This document shows, one piece after another, positions 38,728 to 49,136 of a stretch of DNA of 64,000 bases. The notes beneath the pieces were generated by a model. It saw nothing but the letters and a program-made list of their open reading frames with translations. It was not told where the DNA came from and did no database searches. The DNA lies in assembly GCA_029558715.1 (NCBI GenBank), contig JAKQEA010000047.1:1-64000 (forward strand), read 5' to 3'. Numbering within the stretch: position 1 is the first letter of the stretch; each line of letters begins with the position of its first letter. Origin of the DNA: Bacteroidota bacterium. GTDB lineage: Bacteria > Bacteroidota > Bacteroidia > Chitinophagales > Chitinophagaceae. The translations under genes and the position numbers were made by a program.

Positions 38728-38728
38728 T

Positions 38729-39424
38729 TTATTGGGCAAGTAGTAAGTATATGGCCAGGCGTTTATGAACATCCGGTCTTTCTTTTTGCCAGGCAGAAAT
38801 CTTTTTTGTTTTTACCCATTCTTTTGGCCCGGTAAGATCAACAGCAATACAAAGCCATGTTGAACTGTTGCAGTTTTTGAGAAGAGATTCTATTAGCTGG
38901 TTATTACGATATGGCGTTTCGATGAATATTTGTGTGCAATTTTTCTTTGCAGATTCTGTTTCCAGTTCCTTTATTGTTTTTATACGCTGCTGATTATCGA
39001 TAGGCAAATAACCACAGAATTTAAATTGCTGACCATTCATACCGCTTGCCATCAGGGCTAATAATATAGAACTGGGCCCTGTTAATGGCCTTACGGTAAT
39101 ATCCATTTCCTGGGCAATGGCTGTTAATGCCTGCCCGGGATCAGCTACTCCCGGGCATCCTGCTTCACTTACGATGCCAATATTTTTGCCCTCCTGTATT
39201 TTTTTTCTGAAAATAACAGCGGCTGTCTCAGTTTCTGTCATGTTCACCCATTCATAGTTATCAATCACCATTTCTTTCCACAGTTGTTTAAAGTAGCGCC
39301 TGGTGGTTCGCTCATTTTCTACAAAGAACACATGACATTCTTTAATTACATCTTTTATATAGGCAGGAATTGCAGGTAATCCCTCTTCCTGCAGAATGGC
39401 TGGTATGAGATATACAGTAGCCAT
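38729..39424 (-). CDS. SAM-dependent methyltransferase (RsmI/tetrapyrrole methylase family)
   Basis: ATVYLIPAILQEEG, GIVSEAGCPGVADPGQALTAIAQEMDITVRPLTGPSSILLALMASGMNGQQFKFCGYLP. Confidence 0.85.
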   Translation of the reverse strand: MATVYLIPAILQEEGLPAIPAYIKDVIKECHVFFVENERTTRRYFKQLWKEMVIDNYEWVNMTETETAAVIFRKKIQEGKNIGIVSEAGCPGVADPGQALTAIAQEMDITVRPLTGPSSILLALMASGMNGQQFKFCGYLPIDNQQRIKTIKELETESAKKNCTQIFIETPYRNNQLIESLLKNCNSSTWLCIAVDLTGPKEWVKTKKISAWQKERPDVHKRLAIYLLLAQ

Positions 39425-39429
39425 ACCTG

Positions 39430-40176
39430 TTAACTGTTTTTTACTTTATGCACACTTAGTGTTGCGGCGATGATAGCATAGGCCGGGGCAAGAATAATAA
39501 GAATATGCATGGCAAAAAAAAGCAGCCCGTTGCCAATAGCAAGACCTTTATGACGGGCGGTAAAGGCAACACTCTGTGAAACACTGAAGTTGTTTCTGGC
39601 AAAACTGTAATCGAGCATCGAAACGCCGAAATAATAGCATTCCATAAGCAGTGCAATGACAGGGGTGATCCAGCCAATGAGCGGCACCAGTGATAATAAG
39701 ATCAGGGCAACGAGGTATACTGATTGCCATCCTGCGTTACGCATAGCAAGCTGTATGCCCCGCACCGCATCTTTTTTTACTTCAGACCAGTTGAAAGTAT
39801 GTTCCTTGCCATCTATAATGGCTTCTGTTTTTTCGCTCAGGTAAGTGAAAACAGGCGAGCCAATTATCAGGATTACATACTTGAATAAGGAAAAATAGAA
39901 AAGCACCAGGATAAGACGGAGCATCATACCGGTCATTACAAAAAAGAAACTTAGCCATTCACTTCTTTCTTTTTGCAGCCAGTTTTCAATACCCAGTTTG
40001 TCGCTGATCCATGAAACTACATTATCTGACGACTGCCAGAAGAAGAGCATACCTGCAATAAAGAGGAGTGTATAAATTATTCCCGGGATCACTATCCATT
40101 TGAATAATTTATGCTTTTGAATAAAGCGGCGGGCTTCTTCCCAGGATTGGAATGCAATGACGATTTCTTTCAGCAA
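39430..40176 (-). CDS. EI24/CysZ-like membrane protein
   Basis: Multi-TM; LVPLIGWITPVIALLMECYYFGVSMLDYSFARNNFSV. Confidence 0.75.
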   Translation of the reverse strand: MLKEIVIAFQSWEEARRFIQKHKLFKWIVIPGIIYTLLFIAGMLFFWQSSDNVVSWISDKLGIENWLQKERSEWLSFFFVMTGMMLRLILVLFYFSLFKYVILIIGSPVFTYLSEKTEAIIDGKEHTFNWSEVKKDAVRGIQLAMRNAGWQSVYLVALILLSLVPLIGWITPVIALLMECYYFGVSMLDYSFARNNFSVSQSVAFTARHKGLAIGNGLLFFAMHILIILAPAYAIIAATLSVHKVKNS

Positions 40177-40258
40177 AGCCTTATTTTGAGGACTAAATAT
40201 AGACCATTGACAACAGGAATGAAAATGATTTACCTGTTTTTTTGGTCACCGGAAAAGA

Positions 40259-40861
40259 ATGAAAAAACTAAAACCTGATTTTTTCAGACGGGCTAATGTT
40301 CTGCAGATTGCAAAAGACCTGATTGGGAAAGTACTGGTCACTAACTGGAATGGTATTATTACTTCAGGGCGAATAGTAGAAGTGGAGGCTTATAATGGGG
40401 TAGCAGATAAAGCTTCTCATGCTTTTGGAGGCAGGAGAACCAGCCGAACAGAGATCATGTACGCAGAAGGAGGTGTAGCTTATGTTTATCTCTGCTATGG
40501 TATTCATCATTTGTTTAATGTAGTAACGTATAAAAAAGAAATACCGCATGCCATTCTGATCCGGGCACTGGAACCGATAAAAGGGATTGACCAGATGTTG
40601 TCAAGGACAGGAAAGAAAAAGGCTGATTATACTTTGACAAAAGGGCCGGGAAATGTTTCAAAGGCAATGGGTATTCATGTTTCTCATACAGGATATTCAT
40701 TACAGTCAAAAAAATTATTTATCGGAGATGATGGATTTGTTGCCGGGAAAGGAAAAATAAGATCTTCTCCGAGAATCGGTGTCGGATATGCCGGCGAAGA
40801 TGCTTTACTGCACTATAGATTTTTTTTAGATAACAATTTATATGTTAGCGGAAAAAAATAA
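40259..40861 (+). CDS. DNA-3-methyladenine glycosylase (AAG family)
   Basis: VEVEAYNGVADKASHAFGGRRTSRTEIMYAEGGVAYVYLCYGIHHLFNVVT, LTKGPGNVSKAMGI. Confidence 0.92.
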   Translation: MKKLKPDFFRRANVLQIAKDLIGKVLVTNWNGIITSGRIVEVEAYNGVADKASHAFGGRRTSRTEIMYAEGGVAYVYLCYGIHHLFNVVTYKKEIPHAILIRALEPIKGIDQMLSRTGKKKADYTLTKGPGNVSKAMGIHVSHTGYSLQSKKLFIGDDGFVAGKGKIRSSPRIGVGYAGEDALLHYRFFLDNNLYVSGKK

Positions 40862-40944
40862 AAGGCAAAACTTATTATTGAAAAAACCTGGTGTTGTTCC
40901 CGATTCGTTACAAGATTGTATCTTGAAATCATAAAACGAAAAGC

Positions 40945-42414
40945 TTGACTGAAAAATCAAAACAACTGGCGAAAATCATTTCATTGCTTTTGGGAATAGC
41001 AATTGCCTTATTCCTGTACTTTGTCAATCCTTTTGGAGTAGAACATACAGCTAATAAAGTGCTGGCAGTTGCAGGATTAATGATCACCTGGTGGGTGTCA
41101 GAAGCATTGCCGATGCCGGTAGTGGCCTTATTACCACTGGTCCTTTTCCCGTTGTTGAATATCAGCAAGCTGGAAACAGCCGCTTCGGGCTATGCCAATC
41201 CGGTGATTTTTCTATTTATGGGAGGATTTATGCTTGGACTGGCCATCGAGAAATGGAACCTGCACCGCCGGATAGCACTTAATATAGTGAGACTTACAGG
41301 TACGAGTGGAGACAGGATCGTATTGGGTTTTATTCTTGCCACCGGGTTGTTAAGTATGTGGCTGAGCAACACTGCCACTACCATGATGATGTTTCCGATA
41401 GCCCTGTCAGTTATTCATGTAATGAAAGAGAATAATGCTGGCAACGGTAGTATTGCAAATTTTTCCCTCACTATTATGCTGGCTATTGCTTATGCTTCTA
41501 ATATAGGAGGGATAGCCACCATTATCGGGACTCCACCGAATGTAGCTTATATCGGGTATATTGAAAAAAAGTTTCCTGGCTCACCGGTTGATTTTGTAAG
41601 CTGGATGTTGCTTTGTATGCCTATGGCAATCTTACTGTTGATATGCCTGTACTGGGTAATGGTAAAATGGTTGTTCCCCAATCGAATTAAGTCTGACACT
41701 GCAACAAAAGATTTGATACGGAATGAAATAACAAAGCTTGGTCCTTTATCTGTTGCAGAAAAAAGAGTGCTTATTATTTTTATTTGTACTGCCTTTTTAT
41801 GGATAACCCGGAAATTTATCAACGAAGTTCAGTCTTTCTTCAAACTGGATGATACAATCATAGCTTTGCTCTGTGCTTTAGCATTATTTATTTTTCCATC
41901 AGGCAAAAAGGAAATTAGTAAAGAAGATGAAACAGGTTCTTTACTTGAGTGGAGTGATACAGGTAAAATGGCATGGGGCATACTGCTGCTTTTTGGAGGA
42001 GGTATTTCGCTGGCAGGGGCCCTGGAAAATGCGGGTCTTATAGAACAAATGGGTGGATGGCTGGCTCAGTTTTCAGGTAATGGATTTGTACTCGTACTGG
42101 TCATTACTGTTGTAACGATCTTCCTCAGTGAGGTGATGAGTAATGTGGCGCAGGTAATTGTCTTCGCACCCGTTGTTACTTCATTGGCAATTGCATTAAA
42201 AATGGATCCTTTGTTATTAGGAATTCCAATGACACTGGCTGCCAGTTGTGCCAGTATGCTGCCGATGGGCACTCCTCCTAATGCTATCGTTTTTGCAAGC
42301 GGTTATATTAAATTAAAGCATATGACCAAAGCAGGATTAATAATGAATATCATTTCTATCATTTTGATCACTTTGTTTAGCTGGTTTCTTTTGCCATTGT
42401 TAATGAGAGTATGA
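40945..42414 (+). CDS. SLC13/DASS family anion:sodium symporter
   Basis: AVAGLMITWWVSEALPMPVVALLPLVLFPLL, FMGGFMLGLAIEKWNLHRRIAL, SNTATTMMMFPIALS, LPMGTPPNAIVFASGYIK. The + strand codon at 40945 is TTG. Confidence 0.9.
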   Translation: MTEKSKQLAKIISLLLGIAIALFLYFVNPFGVEHTANKVLAVAGLMITWWVSEALPMPVVALLPLVLFPLLNISKLETAASGYANPVIFLFMGGFMLGLAIEKWNLHRRIALNIVRLTGTSGDRIVLGFILATGLLSMWLSNTATTMMMFPIALSVIHVMKENNAGNGSIANFSLTIMLAIAYASNIGGIATIIGTPPNVAYIGYIEKKFPGSPVDFVSWMLLCMPMAILLLICLYWVMVKWLFPNRIKSDTATKDLIRNEITKLGPLSVAEKRVLIIFICTAFLWITRKFINEVQSFFKLDDTIIALLCALALFIFPSGKKEISKEDETGSLLEWSDTGKMAWGILLLFGGGISLAGALENAGLIEQMGGWLAQFSGNGFVLVLVITVVTIFLSEVMSNVAQVIVFAPVVTSLAIALKMDPLLLGIPMTLAASCASMLPMGTPPNAIVFASGYIKLKHMTKAGLIMNIISIILITLFSWFLLPLLMRV

Positions 42415-42441
42415 TCTTATTGACCGGAAAGAACAGGCATT

Positions 42442-42472
42442 AAAAAAGCGAAGCATCTGCTTCGCTTTTTTA
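42442..42472. terminator. Bidirectional rho-independent terminator
   Basis: AAAAAAGCGAAGCATCTGCTTCGCTTTTTT between convergent genes. Confidence 0.88.
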
Positions 42473-42489
42473 ATTATAATAATTTGATT

Positions 42490-43503
42490 TTAGAACCGCG
42501 GACAGTTCAGTTTTTTAGCATTTGGATCTGATGGTTTCTTAATATAAATAAGTGATAATTCCATACCACCTCTTGTATTTGAGGCAGGTTTCAGGCTGGA
42601 AGTATTGGCATCATAAGAAGCTCCGATCTGGATACCTTTAAATTCAAGGCCGATATAGGGAATAGCTGCATCATTAAAACGATACCAGGCTCCCAGGTAA
42701 ACATTTACCGGGTCATCCTCATTATTATTTACATTATATGAAAAGGCACCACCTACTACTGTGTTATGTGCTTTTGCCTGCATACTGTGGTTAGCGGCTA
42801 TGTGAAGGTAATTATATGAACCTACAGGTATCTTACCGCCTGCCTGGATAGTAGTTCTTGTATTCAACAGGTATTGGCCGCCCTGGAAACTTTCTTTCGG
42901 ACGATTGATATGATACATGGAAGCGCCGATATAGAAATTATTGTATCCATTTGTGCTGCCATTATATAACACACCGGCATTCAAATCAAAATAGCTCAGG
43001 TTAATTTGGCGGCTGTCGAATATCTCGCTGGTTACACCAGTGAAGCCGAGCGGTGTTAACTGGTCCTGGAAAAGCACCTTGGTTACATCCAGTCTTTTAC
43101 TAACAAAAGTTCCCTGGAAGCCAGCACCCACCTGGTGAAACCCATCTTCATCAAGTCCTTTATGATAGGCAAGAGATAATCCTGCATAGTTTGTTACGAG
43201 TACACCATCTCCGGCCCTGTCTGTTACACCAAGGATACCAACACCTAGCTGATCTATTTCAGCTATCCGATCCTTCATAATACCAAAATCTACCGAAACA
43301 GTTTTTGTAACAAAGGCATTGTTAATAGTAGGCCATTGATTACGGTAATTACCAGCTACCCGGAAAGAACCATCAAACTTGCCGGTCAGGGCAGGGTTGA
43401 GTGTAAGCGGGGAAGCGAAAAATTGAGAAAAATTAGGGTCCTGAGCTTTTGACACACTGGCCACAGCCACACAAACCAACAGGGTAGAAAGAATTTTTTT
43501 CAT
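42490..43503 (-). CDS. PorP/SprF family T9SS membrane protein
   Basis: AQDPNFSQFFASPLTLNPALTGKFDGSFRVAGNYRNQWPTI. Confidence 0.92.
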   Translation of the reverse strand: MKKILSTLLVCVAVASVSKAQDPNFSQFFASPLTLNPALTGKFDGSFRVAGNYRNQWPTINNAFVTKTVSVDFGIMKDRIAEIDQLGVGILGVTDRAGDGVLVTNYAGLSLAYHKGLDEDGFHQVGAGFQGTFVSKRLDVTKVLFQDQLTPLGFTGVTSEIFDSRQINLSYFDLNAGVLYNGSTNGYNNFYIGASMYHINRPKESFQGGQYLLNTRTTIQAGGKIPVGSYNYLHIAANHSMQAKAHNTVVGGAFSYNVNNNEDDPVNVYLGAWYRFNDAAIPYIGLEFKGIQIGASYDANTSSLKPASNTRGGMELSLIYIKKPSDPNAKKLNCPRF

Positions 43504-43776
43504 CTCAGCAAATAAGTTTTTTCAGTTATCGGGCAGCGATTAACAGAAAACGAGGTTTTAGGAAACTAAACGCTTTACTATTCAATTTGATTGCCTTATT
43601 CATCCATTAAATCTGCCCGGTACGAAACGGGAAAGTACAACAATTTACAGACCTGTGAAATAGAATTAATGCTGCTTTTTAAAAGTTACCGGCTTTTTTG
43701 ATACATGTATCCGTGACGATTCTAAAGCGTTGAAAGTAAAACCGGTAACCAGGAAATTGTGTCTTTGAACAGTCAG

Positions 43777-44427
43777 TTACATCTGCATTTTGGGTCCAAA
43801 AGCCAGGTCGCCTGCATCACCCAATCCGGGAACAATATAACCTTTGGCAGTAAGCTCATCATCAATATCTCCACACCAGATTGTTACTGAAGGCTCCTCT
43901 CTTTTTACATATTCTATGCCAACGGTACAGGCAATTGCCGCTACAATATGAATTTCACGGGGTTGTCCTTCATCTTTTAGAAAATGGATGGTTTTTACGA
44001 GGGAAGAACCCGTTGCAAGCATTGGATCAGAAATTATTACCACCCGGTTTTCCAACTCAGGGCAGGAAACATAATCAAGACTTATGTCAAAGCTACCATC
44101 CTTATGATGCTTACGGTAGGCAGATATAAAGGCATTATCAGATTGATCAAAATAATTCAGCAAACCCTGGTGAAGGGGAAGCCCTGCTCTCAGGATAGTT
44201 GCCAGTACAGGATGTTCTTTAAGTACTTTATGTACTGCAATGCCTAAGGGAGTTTGAATTTCCTTTTCTACAAACGGCAGCACTTTGCTTATTTCATACG
44301 CAGCCACTTCTCCTATTCGTTCGAGATTACGACGAAACCGCATCCGGTCTGTTTGCACATTCATATCTCTTAATTCGCCTACCCAATTGCTGATAAGGGA
44401 ATGTTGCTGGCTGAGATTTACAATCAT
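43777..44427 (-). CDS. upp: Uracil phosphoribosyltransferase
   Basis: ATILRAGLPLHQGLLNYF and VVIISDPMLATGSSLVKTI. Confidence 0.9.
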   Translation of the reverse strand: MIVNLSQQHSLISNWVGELRDMNVQTDRMRFRRNLERIGEVAAYEISKVLPFVEKEIQTPLGIAVHKVLKEHPVLATILRAGLPLHQGLLNYFDQSDNAFISAYRKHHKDGSFDISLDYVSCPELENRVVIISDPMLATGSSLVKTIHFLKDEGQPREIHIVAAIACTVGIEYVKREEPSVTIWCGDIDDELTAKGYIVPGLGDAGDLAFGPKMQM

Positions 44428-44534
44428 CTTGAAGATTTACTTTTGACATCCTTTTTTTGCTCTGGCCAATAAATGTCAGGCGGGGCAAACAAAGGATAAA
44501 TTACTTTTGGCAAATCTAAACTAAAATTGGTTTC

Positions 44535-45137
44535 ATGGTTTACAGGGCTATTGGTTTAAAGGGAGATGATTTGGAAAATGGTGTTGAGCTTACGTTTGTA
44601 GAATTTCAGGAGCAGGCAGGGCAGTGGGATTATGAGATACTCCAAAATGAGACTATTGCTTATACCGATGCATGGCGGGAGCAATTAAAAAATGCGGGTA
44701 ATCTGTCACTGGCTGGTTATCATTTGCTTCATACAGATTATGGACATTATATAGCAGGATTGCTCAATCAATTCATTGACCGGAACAACCTGCATTATAA
44801 AATATCGCTGATCGCTTTTCCCGGATATACACTTTTTAACCAGGGTAAATCGATGCAGTTGGGCGATGTTGCGGCCGTGGCAGCTATCACACAATTACCG
44901 GTTATAGGAGACTTTTATTCAATAGATGCAGCCTTAGGAGGCAGCCCGCCGGTTACCAGTAAAATACTTACCCAAAAACTCTCTTTAAAAGAAAAGGATG
45001 CCGGCATCAGTAGTACAGTTTTGTTTGCGTTTATGGCGGTGCTGCGCTGGCGGCAGGAGTATAACGTATTTGCCTCGGAAAGCGGGGCTTCAAAAAATTC
45101 TATTGGCGGAGGCTTATGGACCGGTCAGGAGGCCTGA
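44535..45137 (+). CDS. Shortened, motif-degenerate anhydro-N-acetylmuramic acid kinase (AnmK)-like protein
   Basis: ELTFVEFQEQAGQWDYEI, QLGDVAAVAAITQLPVIGDFYSIDAALGG and C-terminal VLRWRQEYNVFASESGASKNSIGGGLW resemble AnmK ends. About 200 aa; SGTSxDG is replaced by KGDDLENG. Confidence 0.6.
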   Translation: MVYRAIGLKGDDLENGVELTFVEFQEQAGQWDYEILQNETIAYTDAWREQLKNAGNLSLAGYHLLHTDYGHYIAGLLNQFIDRNNLHYKISLIAFPGYTLFNQGKSMQLGDVAAVAAITQLPVIGDFYSIDAALGGSPPVTSKILTQKLSLKEKDAGISSTVLFAFMAVLRWRQEYNVFASESGASKNSIGGGLWTGQEA

Positions 45138-45222
45138 TCCATGATATAAATCATTCGCAGGGTTCTCTTTCATCATGGCTTTTTGGAATTGTTGAAGGTA
45201 GCTTAGCCACCAACTAAAAAGG

Positions 45223-46764
45223 TTGTTGCCATTGGCTAAGGATAAGCAGATAGAACTGTTCAGTCAGCAAGCCCCGACTGAAAAGGAGATGTTTTGTAAA
45301 CTCCAGCAAAACTTTGCCCCTCAATACAAAGCTGTTTTTCATGATAAGATGGCTGCTAAAACAGTTGTCGTTATTCCTAGTTTGACACTCGATCCTGTCA
45401 TCCTTGCCAAAATTGACGGAATTGTACATTATGAAGAAAGGCTATTATGCCTGCTCTTGTTATTACGGATGCCCAAAACACATATAATATATGTGACGAG
45501 CACACCAATAGATCCCATTATTATCGACTACTATCTTCATTTGCTGCCAGGTATTACAGGCGATCATGCAAGGCAGCGCATACATTTCTTCAGTTGTTAT
45601 GATGCGTCGCCGGTTTCTTTAACTGAAAAAATATTGGCAAGGCCCCGGTTGATAAAACGAATGATGAATGCGATACCGGATGGCCACCTGGCTCACCTGG
45701 CTTGTTTTAATGTGACAGAACATGAAAGGAAGCTGGCTGTTACACTGGGATTGCCGGTATACGGTTGCGATCCCGACCTGCTTTTTTGGGGAACCAAATC
45801 AGGCAGCCGGGAAATCTTCAAAGAATGCGGTGTTGATACTCCGATCGGCTATGAGAACCTTCAAAACGAGGCACAGGTAATAAAAGCATTAGCCGATTTG
45901 TATGAGAACAACCCTTTGATAAGGAAAGCAGTAATAAAAATGAATGATGGCTTCAGCGGAGAAGGCAATGCGGTGTTTTCTTACCAGAAAATTACAGGTA
46001 CAGGAAATGTCGAATCTCAGATCATGGAATTATTGCCCGCAGAGATTGAAATTGTAGCTTCTGATCTCACCTATCAGCAATTCATGCATAAGTTTGCCAG
46101 TATGGGAGGTATTGTAGAAGCTTTTATTGATGCGCCACAGAAAGCATCGCCGTCTGTTCAGTGCCGTATCAATCCACTGGGAAAGATTGATATCATTTCC
46201 ACCCATGACCAATTGATGGGTGGCCCCGATGGACAGGTATTCCTTGGAGGAACTTTCCCTGCCAACAAGGAGTATAGTATTGAAGTAGGTACACTAGGTA
46301 AAAAGATATCTGAAGTGATGAAAAATAAAGGAGTGATGGGCAGATTTGGGGTCGATTTTTTATCAGTTAAAGAGAATGAGGAATGGAAGCACTATGCAAT
46401 AGAAATAAATCTCCGGAAAGGGGGTACCACACATCCTTATATCATGCTTCAGTTTCTGACAAACGGAGATTATAACCCTGATACAGGAAAATACATACTG
46501 GCTGATGGCAATGAAAAGTGTTACCTTTTTACAGACAACTTACAGGATGACAGATTCAAAGGCCTGGTTCCTTCCGACCTGATGGAGATTGCCATGCTAA
46601 ATAATCTGCATTATGATACTACCAAGGAGGAAGGAGTGATGTTTCACTTAATCGGGGCCTTATCTCAATTTGGTAAGATCGGGCTCGTATGTATTGCTTC
46701 AACTTTCGAACGGGCTAAATATTTTTATGACGAAACCGTAAGGGTCTTGGAAGGAGAATGCTGA
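45223..46764 (+). CDS. ATP-grasp peptide-ligase PGM1-related protein (TTG start)
   Basis: VVVIPSLTLDPVILAKIDGIVHYEERLLCLLLLLRMP, PIDPIIIDYYLHLLPGITGDHARQRIHFFSCYDASPVSLTEKIL, VIKMNDGFSGEGNAVF, INLRKGGTTHP. Confidence 0.8.
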   Translation: MLPLAKDKQIELFSQQAPTEKEMFCKLQQNFAPQYKAVFHDKMAAKTVVVIPSLTLDPVILAKIDGIVHYEERLLCLLLLLRMPKTHIIYVTSTPIDPIIIDYYLHLLPGITGDHARQRIHFFSCYDASPVSLTEKILARPRLIKRMMNAIPDGHLAHLACFNVTEHERKLAVTLGLPVYGCDPDLLFWGTKSGSREIFKECGVDTPIGYENLQNEAQVIKALADLYENNPLIRKAVIKMNDGFSGEGNAVFSYQKITGTGNVESQIMELLPAEIEIVASDLTYQQFMHKFASMGGIVEAFIDAPQKASPSVQCRINPLGKIDIISTHDQLMGGPDGQVFLGGTFPANKEYSIEVGTLGKKISEVMKNKGVMGRFGVDFLSVKENEEWKHYAIEINLRKGGTTHPYIMLQFLTNGDYNPDTGKYILADGNEKCYLFTDNLQDDRFKGLVPSDLMEIAMLNNLHYDTTKEEGVMFHLIGALSQFGKIGLVCIASTFERAKYFYDETVRVLEGEC

Positions 46765-47046
46765 TCTTATTTCTTTGCAGCAGGGTATTTACTCTTTGTA
46801 TACAATTACCTGTTTCCCTTCAATTTTGGCCAATCCATATTACCTGAATACATACTTTCTGTATATGCGGTAACAGCATCACGAATAGCCTGAAATTCAG
46901 CTATCTGTTCATTCGGAGTCATTTTTTTATAAGTGGATAATAAATGATTAATTTCAGCTACTAAAGCCTTGGAAATTGGGGTAATTGGTAAAATCTGATC
47001 CGTTTTGGCGGGTATCCGTATCAAAAAGTAAAAAAGACGTTTTTCG

Positions 47047-49098
47047 ATGAGTACAGATGCGGGTATACAAATATTAAGAGATAAAATTGATAGCCTAAAC
47101 CAGCAGGCCTGGGATGCGAGAGTATATGACTCGCCAAAGGCATTTGAATTGAGCAGAGAGTCTGTAGAACTTGCAAGAAGCATACAGTATAATAAAGGAT
47201 TGGCGTACGGACTCTTATCGCTGGGATTTTGTTATGTACGTCTTTCAAAAAATAATGAAGGACTCTTACTGTTAGAAGAATCATTAGCGCTGTTTCAGTC
47301 ACTCAATGATTTAAAGGGACAATCTGTAGTGTATGAATACCTGGCCATTATTCGGCGCAACTGGGGTGATTTTGGCGCTTCCCTCGGGTTTCTTTTTAAA
47401 GCCCTTGAGCTGAGTGTGCAAACCCGTTTCAGGGAGAATGAATCAACCAACCATTACCAGGTTGGGGTTACTTACAAGCATCTTGGAAATTTTGAAAAAG
47501 CCCTTGATTCTTTGTATAAAAGTATGTCCATTTTAAAGGAGCTAAAAAACAGGTTCCTTGAGTCCTATCCCATTAATGTTATCGGGTCTATCTATTTTGA
47601 TAACGGAGATTATACTAAAGCATTGGAATATTACCAGGAAGCTTTGATAAGGCGGCAGGAGACCGGTGATAAATGGGGAATGGCCGGTAGCCTTGACAGC
47701 ATTGGTTTTACCTATCTCAAACTGCAGGATTATCACCAGGCAATTGATTATTGTACACGAAGCCTTGCAATAAGCCAAAGCACCGATGATAAAAGAAGCC
47801 AGGCCAATGCCCTGCTTCACCTGGCGGAAATTAATAAACAGAAAGGTGATACCGTGCAGGCTACAAAATTTTGCAATGAAAGCCTGTATATAAGAAGGGC
47901 AAGCGGGGATAAAAGAGGAGAGGTAGAGATTCTTTTATTCCTGGCTGAGCTTCACAAAACGGATGCTGAAAAAAAGCAAGATAAAGAGATAGTTGAATGG
48001 CTTTCATCAGCACTTATCATTGCAACAGAAATAAAGGCGCTTGATCAGTTGAGCAAAACCCGCTTCCAGTTATATGAATACTATAAAGGAGCCGGAAATC
48101 CCGATGAAGCGCTAATGCAACTCGAAATTCATATCGATCTCGAAAAAGAGTTGCATAAAAATTCCATAACTCAAAAAGTGCAGAACCTGGAAATATCCCA
48201 CAGAGCGGAGGAAGCCAGAAAGGAAGCTGAAGCCATCGGATTGCGGAACATGGAACTGACGCAGTTGAATGAGGAAATTGAAGCGCAGAAGCAAAAACTG
48301 GAAGAGGCGCTCACTGAACTGAAGTCGGCCCAGGCTCAGTTAATACAATCTGAGAAAATGGCTTCATTAGGCGAACTCACGGCAGGCATTGCCCATGAAA
48401 TTCAGAATCCGTTAAACTTCGTCAATAACTTTTCAGAAGTAAGCAACGAATTGCTGGATGAAATGAAACAGGAAATAGATAAAGGAGAGATGGATGAAGT
48501 AAAAGCAATTGCAGATGATGTAAAGCAAAACCTGGAAAAAATATTGCACCACGGTAAAAGGGCCGATGGTATTGTAAAAGGTATGTTACAACATTCCAGA
48601 ACAAGTACTGGTCAAAAAGAACTGACAGATATCAATGTATTGGCTGATGAATATTTACGGTTGGCGTATCATGGACTAAGAGCCAAAGACAAGTCATTCA
48701 ATGCAACGATGAAAACTGATTTTGATGAAAGTATCCCTAAGATTAATGTCATTCCACAGGATATAGGAAGAGTGATTCTGAATTTAATTACCAACGCATT
48801 TTACGCTGTGTCAGAAAGAAAGAAGTTGAATATAGAAGGATATGAGCCGGTTGTTACGGTAAGTACAAGAAAATTTAATGACAGGATTACAGTGCATGTA
48901 AAAGATAATGGAACGGGCATTCCTCAAAAAGTAATGGAAAAAATATTTCAACCTTTTTTTACTACCAAACCCACAGGGCAGGGAACTGGTTTAGGTTTAT
49001 CATTGAGTTATGATATTGTAAAAGCACATGGTGGGGAGTTGAAAGTTGAGACGATTGAGGGAGAAGGGAGTGAGTTTATTATTCAATTACCCTTGTAA
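47047..49098 (+). CDS. Cytoplasmic TPR-repeat sensor histidine kinase
   Basis: Multiple TPR units (e.g. VIGSIYFDNGDYTKALEYYQEALIRRQETGDKWG), coiled coil, H-box MASLGELTAGIAHEIQNPLNFVNNF, HATPase NLITNAFYAV...DNGTGIP...FFTTKPTGQGTGLGLSLSYDIVKAHGG. No signal peptide. Confidence 0.92.
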   Translation: MSTDAGIQILRDKIDSLNQQAWDARVYDSPKAFELSRESVELARSIQYNKGLAYGLLSLGFCYVRLSKNNEGLLLLEESLALFQSLNDLKGQSVVYEYLAIIRRNWGDFGASLGFLFKALELSVQTRFRENESTNHYQVGVTYKHLGNFEKALDSLYKSMSILKELKNRFLESYPINVIGSIYFDNGDYTKALEYYQEALIRRQETGDKWGMAGSLDSIGFTYLKLQDYHQAIDYCTRSLAISQSTDDKRSQANALLHLAEINKQKGDTVQATKFCNESLYIRRASGDKRGEVEILLFLAELHKTDAEKKQDKEIVEWLSSALIIATEIKALDQLSKTRFQLYEYYKGAGNPDEALMQLEIHIDLEKELHKNSITQKVQNLEISHRAEEARKEAEAIGLRNMELTQLNEEIEAQKQKLEEALTELKSAQAQLIQSEKMASLGELTAGIAHEIQNPLNFVNNFSEVSNELLDEMKQEIDKGEMDEVKAIADDVKQNLEKILHHGKRADGIVKGMLQHSRTSTGQKELTDINVLADEYLRLAYHGLRAKDKSFNATMKTDFDESIPKINVIPQDIGRVILNLITNAFYAVSERKKLNIEGYEPVVTVSTRKFNDRITVHVKDNGTGIPQKVMEKIFQPFFTTKPTGQGTGLGLSLSYDIVKAHGGELKVETIEGEGSEFIIQLPL

Positions 49099-49136
49099 TA
49101 ATAGTTTAAATTCAATTGCTGTTAATTAGTTATTTT

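Noticed and set aside
43504-43776. Intergenic gap checked for tRNA or structured RNA
   Set aside because: No cloverleaf or recognisable riboswitch pattern could be supported by eye.
46806-47183. Minus-strand ORF of 125 aa upstream of the TPR kinase
   Set aside because: Its N-terminal third overlaps the well-supported kinase gene. A shorter gene in 46806-47030 is possible but has no recognisable family.
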